From NCBI GenBank assembly GCA_023421795.1, contig JAEZSO010000002.1, positions 1,170,553 through 1,234,552 of the forward strand: 64,000 nucleotides of DNA. Direction: 5' to 3'. Positions 17,671 to 26,749 of the stretch are shown in pieces (the first letter of the stretch is position 1; the number at the start of each line of letters is the position of its first letter). A program made the translations under genes and the position numbers. The notes beneath the pieces were generated by a model. It made no database searches and was not told the origin of the DNA. It saw only the letters and a program-made list of their open reading frames with translations. This stretch comes from Cyanobacteria bacterium OH_PDB_230. GTDB lineage: Bacteria; Cyanobacteriota; Vampirovibrionia; Gastranaerophilales; Gastranaerophilaceae.

Positions 17671-17829
17671 CTATATTATTGTATATATGAATGGCGACAC
17701 AGGTGATGTTCCTATCGCAATAAGGAATATAAGTAATACCAGAAAAACTATAACAGGAAGAATCCAGTATACTTTTTTTTGCCATACAAAGCTTGCAAGT
17801 TCGCTTAACATATTCTTTCTTTTTGCCAT
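17671..17829 (-). CDS. DUF5989/SxtK-like single-helix membrane protein
   Basis: A 52-residue protein: a short amphipathic start (MAKRKNMLSELASFVWQKKV), then one membrane helix and the ending GTSPVSPFIYTII. The pattern 'xxLWxFLxxxKKxWLLPIxxxLxLxxxLxxxxxxSxxxPFIYTLF' is that of DUF5989, found with carbamoyltransferases and corresponding in size and context to SxtK. A longer frame opens at 17868, but the ATG at 17829 has GAGGG upstream and gives the family's normal length. It leads the three-gene cassette, and a TPR gene lies 59 bases upstream on the same strand. Confidence 0.75.
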   Translation of the reverse strand: MAKRKNMLSELASFVWQKKVYWILPVIVFLVLLIFLIAIGTSPVSPFIYTII

Positions 17830-17888
17830 ATTATTAAAAACCCTCACGTTATATTTTGATATTAACAATTATTGTTTGATAAGACAAA

Positions 17889-19658
17889 TTATTTAACAGA
17901 TTCCAATAATTCTTGAGCTTCTTCTGATTCAGGGAAGCATTTTAGCGCTTCTTCCAAAAATTCTTTTGCTTTTTCGTTGTTCTTTAACCTCATTTGGCAC
18001 TTTGCGATGTTGATGAGATTGGAAACATTATTTGGATAAGATTGGTTGATTTGCAGATATAACTTGTTTGCTTCTTCATATTCTTCAAGCTCAAAATTCA
18101 CCGAGGCTAATGAGTTAGCGGTCTCAGGTGTCGGGCTTACAAAGTATGCATCTTCTAGCAGTTGCTTAGAAACGGTAAAGTCTTTTGTGATGTAATAAAT
18201 CTTGGCAAGATTGTGTAAAACCTCAACATTTTGAGGATTGTATTTTAGTGCCTCTGTTAAAATTTCCGTGGCTTTGTCAAGATTATTGAGCGCTATAAAA
18301 TTCATCCCTATAGGTAAATACATAGAAGGTTCTATTTCTTTTGATTCTATTAAAAGGTCATAGTATTTTTGAGCTTCTGTATGGTTTGACATCAGATGCC
18401 AGTAGTTGGCAAGCTCGAAAATGATTGTTTTGTTGTTAGGCTCAAGTTCGTATGCAGCCATAAATTCATCTTTAGCATAATCAAAAAGTCTTTTGGAAAG
18501 ATATATTATTCCCAAGTCTTTATGCGCGTTTGAATTGTTCGGTTCTAGCAATAACACTTTCTTCAATATGTTTTCTGCCTTGTCCATATCATTGGTTTTG
18601 GCGCATAACATCGCATACTGATAGTAGATTTCTGAAGAAACTTTTCCTTTGTTCATTATGTTTGCATATATGCTTTTTGCCGCTTCAAGATTGTCAGATT
18701 CAATATATACTTCTGCAAGCTTTTCGGCTATTTGAGTCGTTTTTGTATTTATTATGTTTAAATTCTCGAGCAAGCTTATAGCCTTAGAATATTCTCTTAT
18801 CGCTTGGTATGCACAGGCTAAATTATACTGATAATTTTGTTTTTCAGGATTTGCAGAAATTAGGGCGTTGTAATATTTTATTGCTTCTTCCCACATTTGA
18901 GCATTAAAAGCAGCTGTAGCTAAAGCGTTTAAGTGGAAATTTGAGGGATTGAGTTCGTAAGCTTTTTTGAAGAATTCAAATGCTCCTTTGTGTTTTTCTT
19001 TTATCTGAAAACAAACACCTGCATTATAATATGAAACAGGAGTTTCCGGCTCTATTTCTATGGCTTTCAAGAAGGCATCTACAGCGCCTGTTATATTTTG
19101 TAATGACATAAGAGCTGTCCCAAGGTTATTGTAGAGTACAGCGTGGTTTGGGTTGATTTCAATAGCTTTTTCAAATAATTCAATAGCTCTGGTATAATTT
19201 TTTATTCCCATGTTTGCGATACCTGTTATATAAAAAGCCTGATAATCCTCATTAGCTAATTCTAACAGTTTTTCCGACATTTCTATTACTTTGTCGTTTT
19301 GTTGCATTTTTAAATAGATAACAGCTAAACTTTTATACGCATCTACATAGTCTTCTCTTAGGACTATAACTTGCAAGAAACATTGTTTTGCATTTATTAA
19401 ATCATTTTTGAGTTCCAGTATTGTTCCTTTGTAATACCATGAGAGGGCATCTTCCGGGTTATTGTCTATACATTTTTGGAAGTTGACTAAAGCTTCATCA
19501 AGTATATTTAAGTTCACATTGCACAAGCCGAGAGAACGAATTGCTTCAAAATTGTCTGGTTCTTGCGAGATTATTTCGGTTAATATTTCTTTTGCTTCCT
19601 GGAAATTGTTGTCTTTTATTAACTCTAAAGCTTTCTCAAGCATAACATTATCTGCCAT
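17889..19658 (-). CDS. TPR-repeat protein, 589 residues
   Basis: Nearly the whole protein is tetratricopeptide repeats, about 15-17 units, with the usual W/L-G-Y-A-P positions (for example YYKGTILELKNDLINAKQCF, LYNNLGTALMSLQNITGAVDAF, AHKDLGIIYLSKRLFDYAKDEF). There is no signal peptide, membrane helix or added catalytic domain, so it is a cytoplasmic scaffold. GAGGATGAG precedes the ATG. Its stop lies 59 bases before the DUF5989-like gene, so it may be the first gene of the carbamoyltransferase operon and could hold its substrate or partner proteins. It could equally be an independent scaffold; partners cannot be read from sequence. Confidence 0.85.
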   Translation of the reverse strand: MADNVMLEKALELIKDNNFQEAKEILTEIISQEPDNFEAIRSLGLCNVNLNILDEALVNFQKCIDNNPEDALSWYYKGTILELKNDLINAKQCFLQVIVLREDYVDAYKSLAVIYLKMQQNDKVIEMSEKLLELANEDYQAFYITGIANMGIKNYTRAIELFEKAIEINPNHAVLYNNLGTALMSLQNITGAVDAFLKAIEIEPETPVSYYNAGVCFQIKEKHKGAFEFFKKAYELNPSNFHLNALATAAFNAQMWEEAIKYYNALISANPEKQNYQYNLACAYQAIREYSKAISLLENLNIINTKTTQIAEKLAEVYIESDNLEAAKSIYANIMNKGKVSSEIYYQYAMLCAKTNDMDKAENILKKVLLLEPNNSNAHKDLGIIYLSKRLFDYAKDEFMAAYELEPNNKTIIFELANYWHLMSNHTEAQKYYDLLIESKEIEPSMYLPIGMNFIALNNLDKATEILTEALKYNPQNVEVLHNLAKIYYITKDFTVSKQLLEDAYFVSPTPETANSLASVNFELEEYEEANKLYLQINQSYPNNVSNLINIAKCQMRLKNNEKAKEFLEEALKCFPESEEAQELLESVK

Positions 19659-19801
19659 ATTCTCATCCTCAAATCATCTTACTATATATTACCTTAAAAT
19701 TGCTGAAAAATCACGCTATTCGTGAAAAAACTTTTTTTAAAATTATTTGAAAAATTAGTGTTTGTATGCTCTAATATAGTTTGGTAGTTATGGAGATGGA
19801 C

Positions 19802-20254
19802 ATGGAAAGAACTTTTGTTGCAATAAAACCAGACGCTGTAAAAAGAGGTTTAATCGGAAAGATTATTGAAAGATTTGAAAATAAAGGCTATAAAATTATT
19901 GCCATTAAAATGCTCCAACCAACATTAGAACTTGCTGAAAAACATTACCAAGAACATATCGGCAAGCCTTTTTACCCTAATTTAATAAAATTCATCACTT
20001 CAGGCCCAATTGTTGCAATGGTTATAGAAGGCGAAGATGTTATCCAGGGCGTGAGACATCTTATGGGCTGCACTAGGCCAAATGAAGCCGATGCCGGAAC
20101 AATAAGATCAGACTTTGCACAATCAAAAGAATACAACGTGGTTCACGGAGCTGACTCTGTAGAAAGCGCAGAAAGAGAAATTGCTATCTACTTCAGACCT
20201 GAAGAATTTTGTACTAAATGGAAAACAACACTAGAAATATTAACAAATGAGTAA
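19802..20254 (+). CDS. ndk: Nucleoside diphosphate kinase
   Basis: Transfers the gamma-phosphate of ATP to other NDPs. The 150 residues contain ERTFVAIKPDAVKRGLIG at the N-terminus, the nucleotide contacts in GPIVAMVIEG and HLMGCTRPNEADAGTIRSDF, and the catalytic phospho-histidine in NVVHGADSVESAEREIAIYF. Length is standard. The open frame extends to a TTG at 19781, but GGAG at 19792-19795 sits six bases before the ATG at 19802, which gives the canonical N-terminus. Its last 8 bases overlap the tgt start, so the two are co-translated. Confidence 0.96.
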   Translation: MERTFVAIKPDAVKRGLIGKIIERFENKGYKIIAIKMLQPTLELAEKHYQEHIGKPFYPNLIKFITSGPIVAMVIEGEDVIQGVRHLMGCTRPNEADAGTIRSDFAQSKEYNVVHGADSVESAEREIAIYFRPEEFCTKWKTTLEILTNE

Positions 20255-21365
20255 GAATGATTTTTTTAAATACGAACTATTAAAAGAATGTAAAAAGACT
20301 GGCGCAAGAGCTGGTCTTTTCCATACCCCGCATGGAACAATAGAAACACCTATTTTTATGCCTGTAGGAACAAATTCTGCAGTAAAAATGATGACTAATC
20401 ACCATTTAAAAGAGGCAAAACCTCAAATTATACTGTCTAATTCCTACCATTTATTTTTAAGACCTGGTAACAAACTAATAAAAGAATTTGGCGGTTTGCA
20501 TAAATGGATGAATTGGGATAAACCTATCTTGACTGATTCAGGCGGATTTCAAGTCTTTAGTTTAAGCCATCTTAGAAAAATAAAAGAAGAAGGCGTAACT
20601 TTTAAAGACCCTAAGACAGGTTCAAATTATTATATAAATCCTGAAATTTCTATGGAAATTCAGCAGGATTTAGGTTCAGATATTGCTATGGCTTTTGACG
20701 AATGCGCCCCATACCCATGTTCATATGAAGAGGCTGTAAAAGCCATGGAGAGAACACATAGGTGGCTTGAGAGATGTTTTAATGTTCATTCAAGAGACGA
20801 TCAAGCACTATTCCCTATTTGTCAGGGAGCTTTCTACGAGGATTTAAGAAAAGAATCAGCAAAAGTTGTATCTTCTTTTGATGCAGTCGGTTATGCTATC
20901 GGAGGGTTGAGTGTTGGAGAGCCTAAAGATATTATGAATCATTTTGTTGAATATACAGCGCCGCTTCTGCCGAGAAATAAACCCAGATATCTTATGGGTG
21001 TCGGTACTCCTGAAGATCTTTTAGATGGTGTTATGAGAGGTGTAGATATGTTTGACTGTGTGCTTCCTACAAGGAATGCAAGGCACGGTTCTTTCTTCAC
21101 GACAAAAGGTAGAAAAATTATAAAAAATAAAGAATTTGAAAGAGATGCGGGTCCACTTGATGAATCTTGCGACTGTTATGCTTGCCAAAATCATTCCAGG
21201 GCATATATAAGACACCTTTTTAGAGTAGGTGAAGCAAATGCATCAATACTTCTTTCAATTCATAACATAAGATTCCTAATCAGGCTTATGGAAAGAATGA
21301 GAAAAAGTATCTTAGAAGACAGATTTGTAGAATTTTACGAAGAAAATATGCAATTAATCAAATAA
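20247..21365 (+). CDS. tgt: tRNA-guanine transglycosylase (queuine/preQ1)
   Basis: Tgt exchanges guanine-34 of tRNAs with GUN anticodons for the queuosine precursor preQ1. The 372 residues show the catalytic Asp in LTDSGGFQVFSL, the family segment GGLSVGEPKDIM, the nucleophilic Asp in FDCVLPTRNARHG, and the zinc-binding CDCYACQNHSRAYIRHL (three Cys plus His). Length is normal for the bacterial enzyme. It overlaps ndk by 8 bases (ATGAGTAA). A terminator follows. QueA and preQ1 synthesis genes are not in the window, so the precursor pathway cannot be judged here. Confidence 0.96.
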   Translation: MSKNDFFKYELLKECKKTGARAGLFHTPHGTIETPIFMPVGTNSAVKMMTNHHLKEAKPQIILSNSYHLFLRPGNKLIKEFGGLHKWMNWDKPILTDSGGFQVFSLSHLRKIKEEGVTFKDPKTGSNYYINPEISMEIQQDLGSDIAMAFDECAPYPCSYEEAVKAMERTHRWLERCFNVHSRDDQALFPICQGAFYEDLRKESAKVVSSFDAVGYAIGGLSVGEPKDIMNHFVEYTAPLLPRNKPRYLMGVGTPEDLLDGVMRGVDMFDCVLPTRNARHGSFFTTKGRKIIKNKEFERDAGPLDESCDCYACQNHSRAYIRHLFRVGEANASILLSIHNIRFLIRLMERMRKSILEDRFVEFYEENMQLIK

Positions 21366-21391
21366 AAAAAGGCAGATAATCTGCCTTTTTG
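21366..21391. terminator. Bidirectional terminator between tgt and the CNT transporter
   Basis: AAAAAGGCAG and CTGCCTTTTT arms with an ATAAT loop. The symmetric A/T flanks make it work on both strands, ending tgt and the convergent nucleoside transporter gene. Confidence 0.85.
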
Positions 21392-21412
21392 TTTATTTAA
21401 ATCTTTTTTTAT

Positions 21413-22690
21413 CTATATCAACATGCCTGCCATACAAGCTGATACATAGGAGGCTAGGGTTCCGCAAATGAGAGCTCGTATGCCCATTCTTGCAAGATTT
21501 TTCCTTTGATTTGGCGCCAACTCACCTATACCTGCTATTTGAATCGCAACAGAGCTTATGTTGGCGAATCCGCATAAAGCAAATACGGCTATAACATAAC
21601 TCTTTTGAGAGATGATATTTTGTATCGACATTAAATCCACGTAAGCCAATAGTTCGTTAAGTATGAACTTAGTGCCGAGCAGAGAACCGATTGCGTTGGA
21701 TTGTTCAAGCGGCACTCCCATCATAAATGCGAAAACAGAGAAGATTTTCCCCAGTATCATTTTCATAGATAAATGGCTCAGATCTATTCCGATAAAAGAA
21801 AGATCCATATGTAAGTAGTGGTAGAGCCCTAAACCTATTTTTCCAAGGAACCAATCCACCATTGCAATTAAAGCTACAAGAGCCAATATCATTGCGATTA
21901 CGTTCAATGATACCTTCATGCCTTCACTAGCCCCTTTTGCTATAGCATCTAGAACATTTACGTCAGTTCTTCTTTTTCTTATTTTGAATTCTGTTTTTGT
22001 CTGTGGTTCACCGGTTTCGGGGTACACAATTTTTGATATAACCAAAGCTCCGGGTGCTGCCATAATACAAGCCGCCAGCATATATTGGGCAGGTATACCC
22101 ATTCCAACATATATCGCCATTACCCCTCCAGAAATGCAAGCCATGCTTCCTGTCATAGAAGCAAGTATTTCAGAACGAGTAAGATTAGGTAAATATGGCT
22201 TTATCATGATTTGGGCAACGATTTGTCCGACAAATGAACTTGCTACGTTAGATAAAGCTTCCGCACCGCTTACGTCCATCAATTTATTCATGAATTTGCC
22301 TAAAACAGCTATGACTCTTTGCATTATCCCGTAGTAATATAAAATATTTACTAATATCATCATAAATATAAGAGCCGGAAGCAGCTGAAGAGCAAATATA
22401 TTTGCTTTTGGCCCAAAAATTTCAACCATCTTGGTTGGATTATTTGTAAGAGCTCCAAATACAAAGTTGGCTCCTTCTCCTGCAAAATCCAATATTTTTT
22501 GAATAAATAGACCTATATTTGCGAATATAGCTTTACCTAAAGGAACTTTGAGTATAAATACTGCAAGTAAAAATTGTAGCGCTAAACCAACAAATACGGT
22601 TTTTAAATTAATGGCTTTTTTATTGTTTGACATAAGAAAAGCCAGTAAAAGTATAAATAAGATACCAATGAGACCAAAAAATCTTTCCAT
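21413..22690 (-). CDS. Concentrative nucleoside transporter (NupC/CNT family)
   Basis: A 425-residue inner-membrane protein with about ten membrane segments, importing nucleosides with H+ or Na+. Recognisable CNT features in order: the N-terminal GLIGILFILLLAFLMSNNKKAIN, FGALTN, FALQLLPALIFMMILVNILYYYGIMQ, the substrate hairpin GAEALSNVASSFVGQIVAQIMIKPYL with MTGSMACISGGVMAIYVGMG, then FILNELLAY and ALCGFANISSVAIQIAGIGELAPNQR. GGGGA precedes the ATG. It appears monocistronic, separated from tgt by a shared terminator. The nucleoside preference cannot be read from the sequence. Confidence 0.92.
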   Translation of the reverse strand: MERFFGLIGILFILLLAFLMSNNKKAINLKTVFVGLALQFLLAVFILKVPLGKAIFANIGLFIQKILDFAGEGANFVFGALTNNPTKMVEIFGPKANIFALQLLPALIFMMILVNILYYYGIMQRVIAVLGKFMNKLMDVSGAEALSNVASSFVGQIVAQIMIKPYLPNLTRSEILASMTGSMACISGGVMAIYVGMGIPAQYMLAACIMAAPGALVISKIVYPETGEPQTKTEFKIRKRRTDVNVLDAIAKGASEGMKVSLNVIAMILALVALIAMVDWFLGKIGLGLYHYLHMDLSFIGIDLSHLSMKMILGKIFSVFAFMMGVPLEQSNAIGSLLGTKFILNELLAYVDLMSIQNIISQKSYVIAVFALCGFANISSVAIQIAGIGELAPNQRKNLARMGIRALICGTLASYVSACMAGMLI

Positions 22691-22759
22691 GTTTTCCCCA
22701 GTTATTCAATAATAATAAGAATTAATATAACATAAATTTTTCTTTCATGTATCTATAAT

Positions 22760-22789
22760 AACAAAAAGTGGCATTTAACCACTTTTGTT
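22760..22789 (-). terminator. Terminator of the Cys-rich exported protein gene
   Basis: AACAAAAAGTGG and CCACTTTTGTT arms around CATTTAA, directly after the stop of the minus-strand gene at 22795. Read on the minus strand the hairpin runs into a T-rich tract. Confidence 0.7.
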
Positions 22790-22794
22790 AATTC

Positions 22795-23583
22795 TTAATT
22801 ACAACAACAAATGCATAAATCTTGTACAAGCTGGATGTAAATAGTTGTTCCTTCTTTTGCCTTGTAATGAAGCCCGGGAGTCAATGACCCAACAAGTAGT
22901 CCTACTCCTCCGCCAATTGGCATACCGTATGTCATACAGCCAATGCTGGCTTTACCTGCCGTTCCGATGGCGGCGCCAAGTCCCGCACCGACACCAAATA
23001 AACCTACAGTATAACCCGCAGCTTTGCCAAAGGATTTCCATTTTGACGCCCTTAGTACACAGTCTTTTGAATACACTCTGCCGCACATAGGCAGTCTCTG
23101 GCAGTTGGGTAAAACCATTTCGTCAAAGACAAGATATACTTTTGCGCTTCTGTTCGCCCATTTAGGATTTTCGATTTGTTGTATTTTGCCTATAACTTGA
23201 GTCCCGCAAGGAAGAAGACATCTGCCTTCAACTGTTTTTAAGCCTTCATTCAGAATAAAGGAAATCCTGTCGTTAGGGCATACCTTTTTGGAGTTAAAGT
23301 CTCCTGAAAATGTAACTTTCAAGACATTATTCGCAAGCACAACTGCGCCGCAAGACGATACTTTTACCATATTAACAGAAGAACCCTTATATGTCGGTAA
23401 ATGTTCTATTATGGAAGGGGGTTCAACCATGCAAGGCTGCTGACAAGGTGTACAGCAGGTAGTAGGGCACTGACAATAAGGCTGGCATGTCGGACAACAA
23501 GCCGCTTTAACTGCTAATGTATCTATAAATAAAAAATTGAAAATTAAAAATGCAGAAACCAGTAATTTTATATAGTTAAACAT
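22795..23583 (-). CDS. Cysteine-rich exported protein with glycine-zipper region
   Basis: The 262-residue product has a signal peptide (hydrophobic core about 8-25, cleavage probably after AVKA), then a dense Cys/Pro/Gln stretch with about ten cysteines in some 25 residues. A central beta-rich domain follows (CGTQVIGKIQQIENPKWANR then KVYLVFDEMVLPNCQRLPMC) that resembles the 'GT.v.G.V......F...N..v.l.fd.i.lPnG....l' repeat of cell-envelope proteins. A glycine-rich hydrophobic region (FGVGAGLGAAIG...GGGVGLLVG) comes next, and the protein ends CICCCN. About twenty cysteines point to disulfides or metal binding outside the cytoplasm. I do not recognise the full protein. It appears monocistronic. 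Confidence 0.75.
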   Translation of the reverse strand: MFNYIKLLVSAFLIFNFLFIDTLAVKAACCPTCQPYCQCPTTCCTPCQQPCMVEPPSIIEHLPTYKGSSVNMVKVSSCGAVVLANNVLKVTFSGDFNSKKVCPNDRISFILNEGLKTVEGRCLLPCGTQVIGKIQQIENPKWANRSAKVYLVFDEMVLPNCQRLPMCGRVYSKDCVLRASKWKSFGKAAGYTVGLFGVGAGLGAAIGTAGKASIGCMTYGMPIGGGVGLLVGSLTPGLHYKAKEGTTIYIQLVQDLCICCCN

Positions 23584-23709
23584 CTTATTGATTCCTCTTT
23601 TAATGATCTAAGAATTTGTTTGAATTATAACATGTGTTAAATTTTTTCTGTATACCCAAATGTTCTCCTAGGGTTTATTTTAATGAGTTGCATCATATTA
23701 TTTTGTACT

Positions 23710-23741
23710 AAAAAAGCAAGTCCTTTTGAACTTGCTTTTTA
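23710..23741 (-). terminator. Terminator of the AsmA-like gene
   Basis: AAAAAGCAAGT and ACTTGCTTTTT arms around an eight-base loop, 17 bases beyond the stop of the minus-strand gene at 23758. The symmetric A/T flanks would also work on the plus strand, but no plus-strand gene lies before it. Confidence 0.8.
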
Positions 23742-23757
23742 TATAGTTGGTTTTGTA

Positions 23758-24402
23758 TTATTTTACATTTATTGTCCCTTGTTTTTTGGGGTCTTTGCTG
23801 GTTAAGTATTCCTGCAAAGCTTTTTTGACTTGGAATTTTTCAATAGTCAGAGTTGTACCGCTTTTCTTTTCGTTTTTACCTGTTACGGTATTTGGCTCAT
23901 CAAAGCTGTAATTGTTTAGTACAATTGGAGTTACTTCAATTGTGAATTTTTTTAATTTTGGGTGATTGCCATTTAGTGCGTCGAGAGAAAAATAACTGCT
24001 TAAAAAATCGACGATTTTATATTTGTTGTTTGGCAAAATAATAAGGTCAATGTTAGGAGAAAGAACGTCAAACTTGTTAAATTTGATTGTTCTTGTAATC
24101 AGTGGCAATAAAGCTACTTCTATTTCAATTTTCGCTGCATCTGCAAATTTTTTCTCGTCAGGATAATTAATAACTACTTCGTTAAACTTTACTCCAACTC
24201 CTAATTCTCTGGTTGTGTAAAAAGCAGGTTTTTTTGATTGGAAATCCAGTTTAGTTACATTAAAGACTTCTCTTTTGAATTTTAATAAATCGAAGTTACT
24301 ATCTAAAATTCCCGGCACTACCGTTAAAAAGGCTATATACGCAAATACCAGGATGATGAAAATTAATAGAAGGGTGTTTATAATCACATTCTTTGAATTC
24401 AT
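23758..24402 (-). CDS. Short AsmA-like membrane-anchored protein
   Basis: The 214 residues begin with one membrane helix (about 9-30), then a periplasmic domain with the AsmA N-terminal pattern: NYPDEKKFADAAKIEIEVALLPLITRTIKFNKFDVLSPNIDLI. In AsmA/TamB-type proteins this segment starts a long lipid-conducting groove. Here the protein stops soon after, so either it is a minimal version or only the chaperone-like N-terminal module is kept. TAGGAGTG precedes the ATG. It stands alone, upstream of its own terminator and downstream of the efflux operon on the same strand. The family call is moderate. Confidence 0.6.
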   Translation of the reverse strand: MNSKNVIINTLLLIFIILVFAYIAFLTVVPGILDSNFDLLKFKREVFNVTKLDFQSKKPAFYTTRELGVGVKFNEVVINYPDEKKFADAAKIEIEVALLPLITRTIKFNKFDVLSPNIDLIILPNNKYKIVDFLSSYFSLDALNGNHPKLKKFTIEVTPIVLNNYSFDEPNTVTGKNEKKSGTTLTIEKFQVKKALQEYLTSKDPKKQGTINVK

Positions 24403-24530
24403 TTGTTCACTCCTACTGTTTATATCTACTACAAAAGATTTTAAATTATCTAAGTATTAAATATAGAACTTTTTGCTCTTTTTGTCCAGTATTTGTGCTT
24501 AATTAGTTCATTTTTGTGTTTAAAATTATA

Positions 24531-25640
24531 CTAATCTAAATTTCTTTTAAACATCCAGCTTGCTAAACTAAGTGTCAAAAGGCTTATAAGCGAAAGAGGT
24601 ATTATGTTTTCTAATATATCCGTAAAAGGCATCGACTTTAAGAACAAACCTTTTATTATAACCAGATAAAATCTTATCGGGTCCAATAAAGTTATATATT
24701 GACAGAATTTTGGCATATCTTCTATCGGAGATACATAACCTGACATTAAAATCGCTGGCATTTGAAAGGCGAAAGAGCCTAAAATCGCTTGTTGTTGTGT
24801 TTTACAAATTGATGAAATAAATATTCCTATACCTAATATTGAAATTACAAAGATAATCGTTGAAATATAAAAATATAAGAATGAACCAAGAAAAGGTACA
24901 TTAAAAATATATATAACCATAAGCATCATAACGGTAGCGGTTAGTATGGAAAAAACTAAAGGCGGGAATGTTTTTCCAATCATTATCTCAAATGAGCTTA
25001 AAGGAGAAACAATTAATTGGTCGAATGTACCCATTTCTCTTTCCCTTGCAACAGAGAGAGAGGTTAATACCAGTGCTACAACAGATCCTATGATGCAAAT
25101 AAGTGAAATTACCGTGTACCACCTAAATATTAAATTAGGGTTAAACCAGTTTCTCTGATCAATCATTATTCTTGATGCGGATTTGTAGTTCATTGGCTTT
25201 GTTTCTTTTTCAAATGTGCTTATTATTTCAGAAACATAACCGCTTGCGATTCCTGCAACGTTTGTTTGTCTTCCGTCTGTTATTATAAGTACGTCTGTCG
25301 GCTTATTTCTCTTGATATTCTTGGAAAAATTATTGTCTATTTCCAAAGCAATTTGTATTTTTTGGGTTTTAATTAACTTTTCTATGTCTTTTTCATTTTG
25401 AACCAATAATACCTGGTAAAACCACCTTGAGTTTTGAAATTTACTGACTAAATTGCGAGATTCAACAGTATTGCAGTTGTCTAATATTGCCATATGTATA
25501 TTCCTGACTTCCATAGTGGCTGCTTGTGAGAAGATAATAAGTTGAATGAGAGGAGGGAAAATAATCAAAAATCTGCTTTTTTTATCTCTCCAAATTGTAT
25601 AAAATTCCTTTATTATCAATGCAATAATTCTTTTTAACAT
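24531..25640 (-). CDS. ABC-2 type transporter permease (YbhR-like)
   Basis: Second permease of an ABC drug-efflux system. The 369 residues have one N-terminal helix (about 25-43), a large extracytoplasmic domain (about 45-170), and five C-terminal helices with the ABC-2 signature AREREMGTFDQLIVSPLSSFEIMIGKTFPP. This is the YhhJ/YbhS/YbhR architecture. It starts with its ATG overlapping the preceding permease stop by one base and is the last gene of the operon. It is similar in length and layout to its neighbour, so the two probably form the heterodimeric membrane part. Confidence 0.9.
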   Translation of the reverse strand: MLKRIIALIIKEFYTIWRDKKSRFLIIFPPLIQLIIFSQAATMEVRNIHMAILDNCNTVESRNLVSKFQNSRWFYQVLLVQNEKDIEKLIKTQKIQIALEIDNNFSKNIKRNKPTDVLIITDGRQTNVAGIASGYVSEIISTFEKETKPMNYKSASRIMIDQRNWFNPNLIFRWYTVISLICIIGSVVALVLTSLSVAREREMGTFDQLIVSPLSSFEIMIGKTFPPLVFSILTATVMMLMVIYIFNVPFLGSFLYFYISTIIFVISILGIGIFISSICKTQQQAILGSFAFQMPAILMSGYVSPIEDMPKFCQYITLLDPIRFYLVIIKGLFLKSMPFTDILENIIPLSLISLLTLSLASWMFKRNLD

Positions 25641-26749
25641 CAGTCGAGCCTCATTTTTGTGATTTTATAGACTGCAAAAAACAATACTGCACCAAATAGC
25701 GCCAAGTATAATGAGTTTGGAATTATTATTTCCCAGACAGTACCGGTTAAAAATTCAGTTTGAATCAGGGCAACAAAATATCTAGCGGGTATTAACAGAG
25801 TAATAGGCTGAAGATATTTAGGCATAGAACTTATTGGATAAATCAAGCCTGAAAGCATTAAAGCAGGCAAGAATCCTGCAAAGATAGAAGCTTGACTCGC
25901 TGCAAATTGCGATTTTAATATTGTAGATAACAACAATCCTTGTCCGAGTGCTGTAAATAAAAACAAAGAAGCAAAACCCATCAGTACGAAAAAACTGCCT
26001 CTAAAAGGGATGTTGAAGATGAATACACACATAAAAAAATTGAACAGCATTGAAAGCATTCCGAGCAAAAAATAAGAAAGATATTTTCCCAGTACAAAAT
26101 CAATTTTTCTCACTCTCGTCGTAATAAGAGCTTCCATAGTGCCTCTTTCCCATTCTCTTGCAATTACTAGAGCGGTTAGAAGCAGACCTATCAGAGTCAT
26201 AGTAATCGCCAGAGAGCCAGGTAATATAAAATGATGGCTATCAAGTTTTTGGTTATACCAGCATCTTATCTGCGGATTTATTAATTGTACGGGCTTTTCG
26301 GAAGAGAATTTTTCTTCGGACTTTAACCATTGGTTAATTATCGTTTGAGGGTATGATTGAACATAATTAGAAAGGTTTACCTCACTTCCGTCGCTTATCA
26401 CCTGCACATGTGCTGTTTCTTCTCTTTTTAACTTTTCTGAAAAGTCATTGGGTATTACGATAATCCCTCTGAGTTTTGTGCTTACTAAGTCGCTGTGCAT
26501 TTGTTTGGGGTTATTGTACCTTACTGTTGTTACGTAATTAGAATGGCTGAATGAATCAATAAGGCTGCTTATTTGCTTTTCGTTATCATCTACTTTTAAT
26601 CCTACTCTTATTTTTAAGGTGTCAAGGTTTATTGCATACATATAGATTAAGAGAATTATAGTCGGCAGAACAAAAGCTATCATTATGCTGCTGGGGTCTC
26701 TTATTATTTGATGAAACTCTTTTTGTATAAGTGCTCTTAGTATTTTCAT
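25640..26749 (-). CDS. ABC-2 type transporter permease (YbhS-like)
   Basis: A 369-residue permease: N-terminal helix (about 20-42), extracytoplasmic domain with DDNEKQISSLIDSFSHS and RGIIVIPNDFSEKL, then helices containing the ABC-2 signature AREWERGTMEALITTRVRKIDFVLGK. It overlaps the ATPase gene by 4 bases (ATGA) and the next permease by 1 base, so the genes are translated together. With its partner it should form the membrane channel that passes substrate to the membrane-fusion protein and TolC-like channel. Substrate unknown; relatives export cationic drugs or lipophilic compounds. Confidence 0.9.
   Translation of the reverse strand: MKILRALIQKEFHQIIRDPSSIMIAFVLPTIILLIYMYAINLDTLKIRVGLKVDDNEKQISSLIDSFSHSNYVTTVRYNNPKQMHSDLVSTKLRGIIVIPNDFSEKLKREETAHVQVISDGSEVNLSNYVQSYPQTIINQWLKSEEKFSSEKPVQLINPQIRCWYNQKLDSHHFILPGSLAITMTLIGLLLTALVIAREWERGTMEALITTRVRKIDFVLGKYLSYFLLGMLSMLFNFFMCVFIFNIPFRGSFFVLMGFASLFLFTALGQGLLLSTILKSQFAASQASIFAGFLPALMLSGLIYPISSMPKYLQPITLLIPARYFVALIQTEFLTGTVWEIIIPNSLYLALFGAVLFFAVYKITKMRLD

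Noticed and set aside
15443..17829. Saxitoxin-type toxin cluster
   Set aside because: Only the carbamoyltransferase trio is shared; no polyketide synthase-like SxtA, amidinotransferase or other sxt gene is present.
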